A DNA stretch of 8,009 nt, taken from Gammaproteobacteria bacterium (lineage in GTDB: Bacteria > Pseudomonadota > Gammaproteobacteria > Chromatiales > Chromatiaceae). This document shows, piece by piece, positions 1 through 5,641 of the stretch (position 1 is its first letter; every line of letters begins with the position of its first letter). Under the pieces are notes generated by a model. It was not told where the DNA came from. It saw nothing but the letters and a program-made list of their open reading frames with translations, and made no database searches. The stretch lies in assembly GCA_019136395.1 (NCBI GenBank), contig JAGVUH010000450.1, positions 1 through 8,009 on the forward strand. The letters run 5' to 3'. Both the position numbers and the translations under genes were made by a program.

Positions 1-226
1 CATCGATAATCGCCTGGCCACTGGCATTAAAGAACCCATGAACGACACCCAAAATGCTTATTTGCGCGAATCGAGAGATTATCTAGATCAAATAAAATAC
101 CTAACAGAATTGCTGGTCGTCGCCAAGAGCTATGAAGTCGGATATACCGGCTCGATCGCCAACCATACCATTGCCATTACTGGGAGTCTGGTAACCGATT
201 ATCTCAAGAGCATCGATAATCGCCTG
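1..226 (+). repeat. Direct repeat of 16 bp inside the tape measure gene (1-16 and 211-226)
   Basis: CATCGATAATCGCCTG is present at 1-16 and again at 211-226. The spacing is 210 bp, a multiple of three, so both copies encode IDNRL in the same frame. Tape measure proteins often contain in-frame internal repeats, and more copies may lie upstream of the window. Confidence 0.6.
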
Positions 227-697
227 ATTGCCCTTGCTAGCATCAAAACCTACACAGAAAATACTAAAGATCGGCTTGGCGCGTCCGAGAGCACAAGTGG
301 CATCTGGCGCGAAGTCTGGCGCTCCGCGCAAAATCTCTACCTCATCGCCATGAATATGACAAAACAGGGCTACGCCACCGGCGGCATCGCTACCGGCCCC
401 CTATCCGGCTATGGCGTCACCCTGCACGGTACCGAGGCCATCATCCCCCTGGGCGATGGCAACACCGTCACCGCGCAGCTCCAGGCCCCGCTACCACCCC
501 CGCCCAACCTCATCGCCAACGAGGCCGGCGACAGCCTGGCCCTGCGCCAGGCCCTGGCGGAACTGCAAGCCGAGGTCCATGCCCTGCGCGCCGAGGCCCA
601 GGTGGCCAGCGCCGCCACCGTCGGCGAACTCAAGGATCACAACCGCCGCGAGCGCCGCCGCGACGTAGTGGGGGCCAAGGTGGAGGTCATCAGCTAA
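2..697 (+). CDS. Tail tape measure protein, C-terminal part (5' end outside window)
   Basis: The frame is already open at base 2 (IDNRLATG...), so this is the tail end of a longer gene and the ATG at 38 is probably internal. The segment around bases 364-460 encodes GYATGGIATGPLSGYGVTLH followed by GTEAIIPLGDGN. This glycine-rich pattern is typical of the C-terminus of phage tape measure proteins, which set tail length and line the tail tube. It is followed by a proline run and a charged helical stretch rich in Ala, Leu and Glu, then a basic end. IDNRL occurs twice, 70 codons apart. The first 340 bases are visibly more AT-rich than the rest of the gene. The stop overlaps the next start by one base (TAATG). 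The tape measure call rests on the motif and on the position before tail-tip genes; the missing N-terminus is not seen. Confidence 0.72.
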   Translation: MDNRLATGIKEPMNDTQNAYLRESRDYLDQIKYLTELLVVAKSYEVGYTGSIANHTIAITGSLVTDYLKSIDNRLIALASIKTYTENTKDRLGASESTSGIWREVWRSAQNLYLIAMNMTKQGYATGGIATGPLSGYGVTLHGTEAIIPLGDGNTVTAQLQAPLPPPPNLIANEAGDSLALRQALAELQAEVHALRAEAQVASAATVGELKDHNRRERRRDVVGAKVEVIS

Positions 698-1620
698 TGC
701 GCGTCACCGCCCCCCTCGCTCTGACCCTGGTCAGCACCTCGGTCGCGGAAACCAGCTTCGACGAATGGAACGTCGCCACCGCCTACGACGTCGGCGATCA
801 GGTCTATTACGACCCGGATGAGGCCCTGATCTTCCACGAGTTCGAGGCCCTCACCGCCCATACCGGCCAAACCCCGGCCATCGGCGGCACCAGCGACTGG
901 CTGGATCTCGGGCCGGCCAACAACCGCCGCATGTTCGACAGCCGTACCGGCACCCTCACCACCGATAGCGAAGAGATCGACGTCACCGTCGCCCCGGGAG
1001 ATTTCTTCGACCACGTTGCCCTAGTGCGCCTGGAGGGATGCCTCACCGTTCAGATCATCGTCTCCCGCGGTACCGGCCCGAGCTATGAGGAGTTCTACGA
1101 CCAGACCTTCGACGTCACCGAGGACGCTACCGCCTGGTCCGATTACTTCTTTGGCGACGACAGCGCCATCCGCACCGCCCTGACCATCACCCCGGAGATC
1201 TTCTACAGCGATGCCCAGGTGCGCGTCATCCTCACCGGCGCCACCGGCTCCACCGTCGGGCTTGGCCTGCTCCTCGTCGGCCGCGGCCGTGACCTGGGCG
1301 ACACCCTGGCTGACCCGACGGTCGGCATCGAGGACTACTCCACCAAGGAGCGCGATGCCTTCGGTGTCGCTTACCTGCTGGAGCGCGAATACGCCGACCG
1401 CGCCAGCGTGCAGATCGCTCTGCCACCCGCCCAGGTCGATGCCGTACGCCGCACCCTGGCCGCCTATAGGGCCACCCCGGCCCTCTACGACTTCAACAAC
1501 GCCGACGCCAGCGAGCGCTGGGACAGCCTGGTGATCTTTGGTACTTACGAAAACTTCGAGGTCAGCCTGGCCTATCCCGGCATTGCCTATTGCTCGCTGA
1601 CCGTGCAGAGCCTGATCTGA
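697..1620 (+). CDS. Phage tail-associated protein with carbohydrate-binding-like N-terminus
   Basis: A 307-residue protein whose ATG overlaps the tape measure stop by one base, with GGAGG at 682-686 as a plausible ribosome binding site. Residues 24-72 contain W24, TAYDVGDQVYY (28-38), FEALTAHTGQTP (49-60) and DWLDLG (67-72). That spacing of aromatic residues and glycines resembles the small CBM5/12-like carbohydrate-binding modules found in phage tail-tip proteins. It is followed by NNRRMFD (75-81), a phrase I associate with phage structural proteins. The remainder is beta-rich and acidic, with no membrane segment. Its place between tape measure and fibre suggests a distal-tail or baseplate component, possibly contacting surface sugars. 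The function is inferred from position and from a short motif only. Confidence 0.6.
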   Translation: MRVTAPLALTLVSTSVAETSFDEWNVATAYDVGDQVYYDPDEALIFHEFEALTAHTGQTPAIGGTSDWLDLGPANNRRMFDSRTGTLTTDSEEIDVTVAPGDFFDHVALVRLEGCLTVQIIVSRGTGPSYEEFYDQTFDVTEDATAWSDYFFGDDSAIRTALTITPEIFYSDAQVRVILTGATGSTVGLGLLLVGRGRDLGDTLADPTVGIEDYSTKERDAFGVAYLLEREYADRASVQIALPPAQVDAVRRTLAAYRATPALYDFNNADASERWDSLVIFGTYENFEVSLAYPGIAYCSLTVQSLI

Positions 1621-1668
1621 GGTTGATCCGCATCACCGCCTCCCATTTTCACCCGCCCGGAACGCGCT

Positions 1669-3645
1669 ATGTCCATTACCAAGACCATCACCGCCCTGCC
1701 CACGCCCCCCAGCCGCAGCGACCCCACTAACTTCGACAGCCGCGCGGATACCTTCCTCGGCGCCCTGCCCACCCTGGCTACCGAGATCAATACCTGGGCC
1801 ACCCAGGCCAACAGCACCGCCAGCACCGTCAACAGCGACAAGATCGCCGCGCAAACCGCCAAAACCAACGCCGAAACAGCGGAAACCAACGCCGAAACCG
1901 CCCAGGGCCTGGCGGAGGATGCCCGCGACGCCGCCGCCGCCAGCGCGGGCAGCGCCGCCACCAGCGCCGCCACCGCCACCAGCCAGGCCGCCAACGCCGC
2001 CGCCAGTGCCAGCAGCGCCGCCGCCTCCGCCCTTAGCGCCCAAGCGGCCGCCGCCGATGCCGTCGCCGTGGTCACCGGCGGTACCGCTAGCCTGGCCCCC
2101 GCCGCCGGCAAGATCCCCCTGGCCGGGGCCGATGGGCGCATCGATGCCGCCTGGCTGCGCCTGGCCAGCAATGACATCGGCACCCCGGGGCAGCAAGGCT
2201 TCGGCGTCGGCATCTGCCCCGACCTGCCCGCCGGTTACAGCCTCTTGTCCGGCACCACCGATCCCAGCAGCGACAACTACGGCAACTACCAGTATCAGGA
2301 TGGCAGCATTATGTGCTGGATTCCGGCGATCTGGGTCAAGTACACCGCCGGCGAGCCCAGCGACGTCAAGCCGCTCGGCTACTTTGTCGACGAGGCCGCG
2401 GCCAATGCCGCCGGCTATGTCAGCCACCGCGCTGACTGGGATGCCGGCACGCATCAGCCGGGGCAGTTCGTCGACAAGTACAAGTGCAGCCTGGGCAGCT
2501 ATGGCGGCTCCCCGGTCGCCTCCTCCCTGGCCAATGGCGTGCCCCTGGTCTCCGGCCCCGGCGCCGTGGGCCAGGTGGGCTTTGCCGCCGTGGGCGCCAC
2601 CAACGCCTACCACGGCGCCATCGTCGCCGCCAAAACGCGCGGCGCCAAATTCTTCTGCAACAGCCGGGCCATCCGCGCCAAGCTGGCCCTGCTCAGCCTG
2701 GTGCACGGCAAGGCCGCCACCGGCACCACTTATTGCGCCTGGTACAATGCCGCCGGCACCACCAACTTCCCCAAAGGCTGCAACAACAACAGCCTGCGCG
2801 ATACCAACGACACCAGCGTCCTCTACACCGCCGCCGATCCCCTCGGCACCTATCCCACCGCCCCCACCACCGGCAGCGGCGTGCCCTTCGCCAAAACCAC
2901 CCACAACGGCCAGGCGTGCGGCGTGGCCGACCTCAATGGCGGCTATTACGAGATCGAACTGGGCCTGACCTGCGTCGCCAGCGCCAAGAGCATCAGCGCC
3001 GCCACCCAGGCCAACCCGGTCGAAATCACCGCCACTGCCCATGGCTTCAGCAGTGGCGACCTGGTGATGATCACCGGCGCCGCGGGCATGACGCAGATCA
3101 AGGATAAGCTGTTTCGCATCACCAAAACCGGCGACAACACCTTCACCCTCGACGGCGTCGATGGTACGACGTTTGGCGCCTACACCGGCAGTGGCACCGC
3201 CACCAAGGGCGCCTGGTACGCCACGGACACCGATGTCGCCATGGCCAGCTATACCAGTGGCACCACCCTGGCCACCGATCACTGGGGCGCCACCGGCATC
3301 GCTGCCACCATGTCGCCCCTGGCCCTGGAGTTCGCCACCACCTATCCCAACAACGGCTTTGGGCAACGCTTTGGCGGCAGTGGCGCCACCTTCGCCGGAG
3401 CTACCAGTGGCGCCGGCTGGCACCTGGATGGCCTGGGGCTGCCCCAGGATACCGGCATCAGCACCAGCGGCACCAACCAATACGGGCAGGATTATTACTA
3501 CCAGTATGTGCGGGATCAGCTCTGCGTGATTTCGGGCGGCGGTTGGAACGACACCTCGTATGCTGGGGTGTGGGACGCCTTCCTGAGCCGCAATCGCACG
3601 GATGCCGACAACTCTGTGGGCTTCCGTGCCGCCTCGTATCTTTGA
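1669..3645 (+). CDS. Tail fibre / receptor-binding protein, DGR target with C-type-lectin-fold C-terminus
   Basis: A 658-residue fibre. Residues about 20-135 are extremely Ala/Ser/Thr-rich with regular AETAETNAETA-type repeats, as in trimeric shaft regions. A connector, GKIPLAGADGRIDAAWL (147-163), follows. From about residue 178 the chain resembles the formylglycine-enzyme-like C-type-lectin domains used as DGR targets (SIMCWIPAIWVKY; HNGQACGVADLNGGYYEIE). The end has GGGWND, VW, NRT and the closing GFR (651-653). Residues about 438-513 form a separate beta-rich insert. Residues 625-649 are the variable region, where 10 of 13 template Asn codons have been changed. The role is host-receptor recognition, analogous to Mtd of Bordetella phage BPP-1. 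The start at 1669 has only a weak GGA at 1659-1661. DGR-target status is certain from VR/TR; the receptor role is known for the family and inferred here. Confidence 0.93.
   Translation: MSITKTITALPTPPSRSDPTNFDSRADTFLGALPTLATEINTWATQANSTASTVNSDKIAAQTAKTNAETAETNAETAQGLAEDARDAAAASAGSAATSAATATSQAANAAASASSAAASALSAQAAAADAVAVVTGGTASLAPAAGKIPLAGADGRIDAAWLRLASNDIGTPGQQGFGVGICPDLPAGYSLLSGTTDPSSDNYGNYQYQDGSIMCWIPAIWVKYTAGEPSDVKPLGYFVDEAAANAAGYVSHRADWDAGTHQPGQFVDKYKCSLGSYGGSPVASSLANGVPLVSGPGAVGQVGFAAVGATNAYHGAIVAAKTRGAKFFCNSRAIRAKLALLSLVHGKAATGTTYCAWYNAAGTTNFPKGCNNNSLRDTNDTSVLYTAADPLGTYPTAPTTGSGVPFAKTTHNGQACGVADLNGGYYEIELGLTCVASAKSISAATQANPVEITATAHGFSSGDLVMITGAAGMTQIKDKLFRITKTGDNTFTLDGVDGTTFGAYTGSGTATKGAWYATDTDVAMASYTSGTTLATDHWGATGIAATMSPLALEFATTYPNNGFGQRFGGSGATFAGATSGAGWHLDGLGLPQDTGISTSGTNQYGQDYYYQYVRDQLCVISGGGWNDTSYAGVWDAFLSRNRTDADNSVGFRAASYL
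3519..3631 (+). repeat. DGR variable region (VR)
   Basis: This stretch aligns without gaps to the template repeat 690 bp downstream. Over 113 bp there are 14 mismatches, at 3541, 3542, 3550, 3559, 3574, 3580, 3581, 3587, 3589, 3590, 3601, 3607, 3613 and 3614. At each one the template has A; the VR has G eight times, T four times and C twice. No other base differs. Resulting residues at template-Asn codons are G625, N627, D628, Y631, D636, F638, S640, R641, N642, D645, D647, N648 and S649. The A-only pattern is the signature of mutagenic retrohoming. Confidence 0.98.
3615..3631 (+). other. Putative initiation-of-mutagenic-homology (IMH) block at VR 3' end
   Basis: The 17-bp run TGTGGGCTTCCGTGCCG contains no adenine and is identical in VR and TR (4305-4321). 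Just beyond it the two diverge (C at 3632 against A at 4322; G at 3636 against C at 4326). In Bordetella phage the equivalent GC-rich 3' block and its near-copy in TR set the direction of transfer. The 3632 difference is also at a template adenine, so the mutagenized tract may reach one codon further. Assignment as IMH is by analogy. Confidence 0.7.
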
Positions 3646-3691
3646 GCCCCCAAGCGGTAGCGCCGGGGGCGGCTGCCGGGCCGGGCCCGGC
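3646..3691 (+). other. GC-rich hairpin/cruciform-forming sequence just after VR
   Basis: GCCCCC (3646-3651) can pair with GGGGGC (3665-3670). GCCGGGCC (3675-3682) can pair with GGCCCGGC (3684-3691), and CGCCGGG (3661-3667) with CCCGGCG (3686-3692) as an alternative. These lie 10-60 bp after the VR. In Bordetella phage, DNA hairpins downstream of VR promote retrohoming, so a similar role is possible. No T-run follows, so it is not a typical terminator. In such GC-rich DNA some pairing is expected by chance. Confidence 0.45.
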
Positions 3692-3694
3692 GGC

Positions 3695-3699
3695 GGGAG
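3695..3699 (+). promoter_or_regulatory. Ribosome binding site of avd
   Basis: GGGAG lies eight bases before the ATG at 3708. It favours that start over the upstream ATG at 3543, which would place 55 unrelated residues encoded out of frame across the VR. Confidence 0.65.
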
Positions 3700-3707
3700 C
3701 GGCTAAC

Positions 3708-4205
3708 ATGGGCATTCATAGCGAGGCCCAATTAGATCAGCGCTTCCTAGCCTTCGCGCGCCTGCTGAATAAGTACTTGCAGCACTTTCCCAAGTTCGAG
3801 AAGTACGGCCTGGCCCTGGCCATCCGCCAGTGCGCCTATGACGTCTATGGCCTGATCGTGGAGGGCCAGAAGCGCTATTTCAAAAAAACCTCGTTGACCC
3901 AGCTCGACATCCGCCATGAGCAACTGCGCATGTTGGTGCGTCTGGCCCATGAGCTGGGCTACTTCGCTTTCCGCGCTGGCGCCGGCCAGGAAACCGGCGC
4001 CGCGCGGGCGGAACACCGCTATCTCACCCTGTCCCGGCACATCGATGAGCTGGGGCGGATGATTGGCGGTTGGCTCAGGGAGGAGAAACGCAAGGCCGCG
4101 GCCCCGGAAACCGCCCCACCGCTGGCGCCGCCGCCCCACCGGGCGGAAATCCGGTCGCCTGTCGCGCGGGGAACGGCGCCGGGCAAGCAAGGGGAGTGGT
4201 CTTAA
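3708..4205 (+). CDS. avd: DGR accessory variability determinant (Avd)
   Basis: A 165-residue protein whose first ~125 residues look like the four-helix Avd family: HFPKFEKYGLALAIR (26-40), VYGLIVEGQKRY (46-57), LDIRHEQLRMLVRLAHELGY (66-85) and YLTLSRHIDELGRMIGGWL (105-123). In the family Avd forms a positively charged pentameric barrel that binds the RT and the template RNA and is needed for cDNA synthesis. Arg and Lys are abundant here too. Residues about 126-165 add a Pro/Ala/Arg-rich, probably disordered tail beyond the usual helical core of roughly 120-130 residues. The start at 3708 is chosen for its GGGAG and because the helical core begins there. The stop at 4203-4205 lies three bases before the TR, the position avd holds in classical DGRs. 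Confidence 0.9.
   Translation: MGIHSEAQLDQRFLAFARLLNKYLQHFPKFEKYGLALAIRQCAYDVYGLIVEGQKRYFKKTSLTQLDIRHEQLRMLVRLAHELGYFAFRAGAGQETGAARAEHRYLTLSRHIDELGRMIGGWLREEKRKAAAPETAPPLAPPPHRAEIRSPVARGTAPGKQGEWS
4191..4196 (+). promoter_or_regulatory. Shine-Dalgarno-like site before the ATG that opens the template repeat
   Basis: GGGGAG within the last codons of avd sits ten bases before an ATG at 4207-4209. It could serve translation into the TR, or be coincidental purine content of the avd end. Confidence 0.35.
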
Positions 4206-4208
4206 CAT

Positions 4209-4321
4209 GCTCTGCGTGATTTCGGGCGGCAATTGGAACAACACCTCGAATGCTGGGGTGTGGAACGCCAACCTGAACAACAATCGCACGAATGCCAACA
4301 ACAATGTGGGCTTCCGTGCCG
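4209..4321 (+). repeat. DGR template repeat (TR)
   Basis: The invariant donor copy of the VR. It has 29 adenines in 4209-4320, 26 of them in 13 AAY codons; 14 of those 26 are changed in the VR and none of the other three is. AAY codons can mutate at both adenines to 15 amino acids without producing a stop. The TR begins four bases after the avd stop and lies 190 bp before the RT. It is read as RNA and copied by the RT with misincorporation at adenines. Confidence 0.98.
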
Positions 4322-4442
4322 ACTCCGCGCCTGATGGCCGTGGCGGCGTGGCCGCTGGCGTACTGGCGAAGAGGGAGACCCCTTCCCGTCCCGCCGTCCA
4401 CCAGGGCGGGGCAAAATCGTGGTCCACCCGGCTTTCCCCGGT

Positions 4443-4482
4443 CCGCCCTCACCCGGCGCCTGGGGTCAGTCGGGCGGTTTTT
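4443..4482 (+). terminator. Intrinsic-terminator-like hairpin between TR and RT
   Basis: CCGCCC (4443-4448) pairs with GGGCGG (4472-4477), directly followed by TTTTT (4478-4482). Inside the loop ACCC (4451-4454) can pair with GGGT (4463-4466), extending the structure. It lies 29 bases before the RT start. It could terminate or attenuate transcription, giving more template RNA than RT mRNA, or simply be structure of the DGR RNA. The loop is long, so termination strength is uncertain. Confidence 0.45.
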
Positions 4483-4501
4483 GCCACCCGCGGCCGGGCC
4501 C

Positions 4502-4505
4502 GGAG
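4502..4505 (+). promoter_or_regulatory. Ribosome binding site of the RT
   Basis: GGAG six bases before the ATG at 4512 supports that start over the in-frame ATG at 4419. The extra 31 residues from 4419 are low-complexity Pro/Gly-rich and fall in the spacer. Confidence 0.6.
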
Positions 4506-4511
4506 CCGCCC

Positions 4512-5564
4512 ATGACTGCCCCGCGTCCGGCCTTCAGTGCGATCATTGCCCCGGCCAACCTCTATCACGGCTATCTGGAGGCCCGCCGCCACAAGCGCGC
4601 CACCCGCGCCTGCCTGGCCTTCGAGAAAAGCATGGGGCAGGAGATCGCCACCCTGCACCAGGATCTGGCCAGCGGTCGTTATCGCCCCCGGCCCTATCAT
4701 CACTTTTGGGTCTATGAGCCCAAGCCGCGCCAGATCAGCGCCCCGGCCTTCCGCGATCGCGTCGTTCAGCACGCCATCTATCGCCATGTCCTGCCCGTGT
4801 TTGAGCCGGCCTTTATCGCCACCTCCTTTGCCTGCCGCCCGGGCAAGGGCACCCATGCCGCCGCCGATTACGTCCAGGCGGCCCTCCGCCGCGTCCCGCT
4901 GGATAGCTATGTGCTGCAACTGGATATTCGCCGCTACTACTACCGGATTCAGCATGCCACCCTGCGCGCCCTCATCGCCCGGCGCATCCATGACCCGGCC
5001 CTGCTCGACCTGTGGCTGGCCTTCGCCGATCCCGGCGACGGCGCCACTGTGGGCCTGCCCATTGGCTGCCTGCTCAGCCAGCTCAACGGCTTGATCTACC
5101 TCAATCCCCTCGACCACTTCATCAAGCGCGAGCTCAAAATCCATCATTACGCGCGCTATGTCGACGACCTGGTCCTCATCGGCCTGAGCCGCTCCCAGGG
5201 CGAAGCCTGCCTAAGTGCCATCACCGCCTTTCTGGCGGAGCGCCTGAGCCTGGAATTGTCGCGCGCCGACCTCTACCCCAGCCGCCGCGGCATCAACTTT
5301 GTCGGCTATCGCACCTGGCGCAGCCGTCGCTTCGTGCGCAAGCACAGTCTTTACACCTTCCGCCGCGCCGCCAAGGCCGGCGACATCCCGCGCCTGGTGT
5401 CCTGTATCGGCCATGCCCGCCGCACCGCCACCTGGCGCCACTACCACCGCACCCTGGCCCAATCATACCCCGCCCTGGTAGCCCAGTTACCCGCCCCGCT
5501 GCGCCACGATCATCACCGGCTCAGCAAGGAGCCGTCCTCCTCTCACGCCCTCACCCCCGGCTAA
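4512..5564 (+). CDS. DGR reverse transcriptase
   Basis: A 350-residue RT of normal DGR size. In order: fingers motifs around RPRPYHHFWVYEPKPRQI (58-75) and FRDRVVQHA; motif A LQLDIRRYY (135-143) with catalytic D138; the region IGCLLSQ (184-190), the hallmark (I/L/V)GxxxSQ that separates DGR RTs from group II intron and retroviral enzymes (QGxxxSP); YVDD (216-219) with catalytic D218 and D219; and GINFVGYR (260-267), followed by a basic thumb region. The enzyme copies template RNA into cDNA with errors at adenines, working with Avd. All catalytic residues are intact. The C-terminal ~20 residues are Ser/Pro/His-rich and probably disordered. Confidence 0.96.
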   Translation: MTAPRPAFSAIIAPANLYHGYLEARRHKRATRACLAFEKSMGQEIATLHQDLASGRYRPRPYHHFWVYEPKPRQISAPAFRDRVVQHAIYRHVLPVFEPAFIATSFACRPGKGTHAAADYVQAALRRVPLDSYVLQLDIRRYYYRIQHATLRALIARRIHDPALLDLWLAFADPGDGATVGLPIGCLLSQLNGLIYLNPLDHFIKRELKIHHYARYVDDLVLIGLSRSQGEACLSAITAFLAERLSLELSRADLYPSRRGINFVGYRTWRSRRFVRKHSLYTFRRAAKAGDIPRLVSCIGHARRTATWRHYHRTLAQSYPALVAQLPAPLRHDHHRLSKEPSSSHALTPG

Positions 5565-5641
5565 GTAACATCACCGCCGCCCACAAGCCACCCAATCAAC
5601 CGCTACGAGAAACCGCCACTAAACCGCAACCGGAAACCGCC

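Larger units (their letters stand above)
4209..4482 (+). ncRNA. DGR template RNA (TR plus 3' spacer), extent inferred
   Basis: In the Bordetella element the functional RNA contains TR plus about 140 nt of 3' spacer, where cDNA synthesis is primed by the RNA itself. Here the spacer after the TR contains two hairpins: CCCGCC (4390-4395) with GGCGGG (4405-4410), and CCGCCC (4443-4448) with GGGCGG (4472-4477) followed by five T. The second would be a natural 3' end. Both ends are assumptions; the RNA may start within avd and continue into the RT gene. Confidence 0.5.
4207..4515 (+). other. Open frame running through the template repeat and spacer, overlapping the RT start
   Basis: An ATG two bases before the TR opens a 102-codon frame that reads the TR in the same frame as the fibre reads the VR (MLCVISGGNWNNTSNAGVWN...). 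It continues through the spacer and stops at 4513-4515, inside an ATGA overlap with the RT start at 4512. It has an upstream purine-rich site. The part after the TR is Pro/Arg/Gly-rich and matches nothing I know. It may be a leader that couples RT translation, or an accident of a GC-rich frame with few stops. I do not claim a functional protein. Confidence 0.3.

Noticed and set aside
1633..3480. A 615-codon open frame on the minus strand opposite the fibre gene
   Set aside because: Its product is almost entirely Gly/Ala/Val. It is the antisense shadow of Ala/Thr/Gly-rich GC-biased codons of the fibre, which has clear domains and the VR.
3543..3707. Upstream in-frame extension of avd starting at 3543
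   Set aside because: The extra 55 residues read the VR and fibre end out of frame and lack Avd-like helices. The ATG at 3708 has GGGAG at the right distance.
4419..4511. Upstream ATG for the reverse transcriptase
   Set aside because: The added 31 residues are low-complexity Pro/Gly-rich and no RT-like sequence begins before 4512, which has its own GGAG.
4900..5300. Group II intron or retron reverse transcriptase
   Set aside because: The motif is IGxxxSQ rather than QGxxxSP, no maturase or intron RNA is seen, and the adjacent avd and TR/VR pair identify a DGR.
5012..5641. Frame overlapping the end of the RT and entering the gene at 5642
   Set aside because: The upstream part is a Pro/Arg/His-rich shadow of RT codons. 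Real coding begins at the ATG at 5642.
5565..5641. Short gap with two copies of GAAACCGCCA (5609-5618, 5633-5642)
   Set aside because: Two imperfectly spaced 10-mers in a 77-bp gap are too little to call an operator or array; no promoter is evident.
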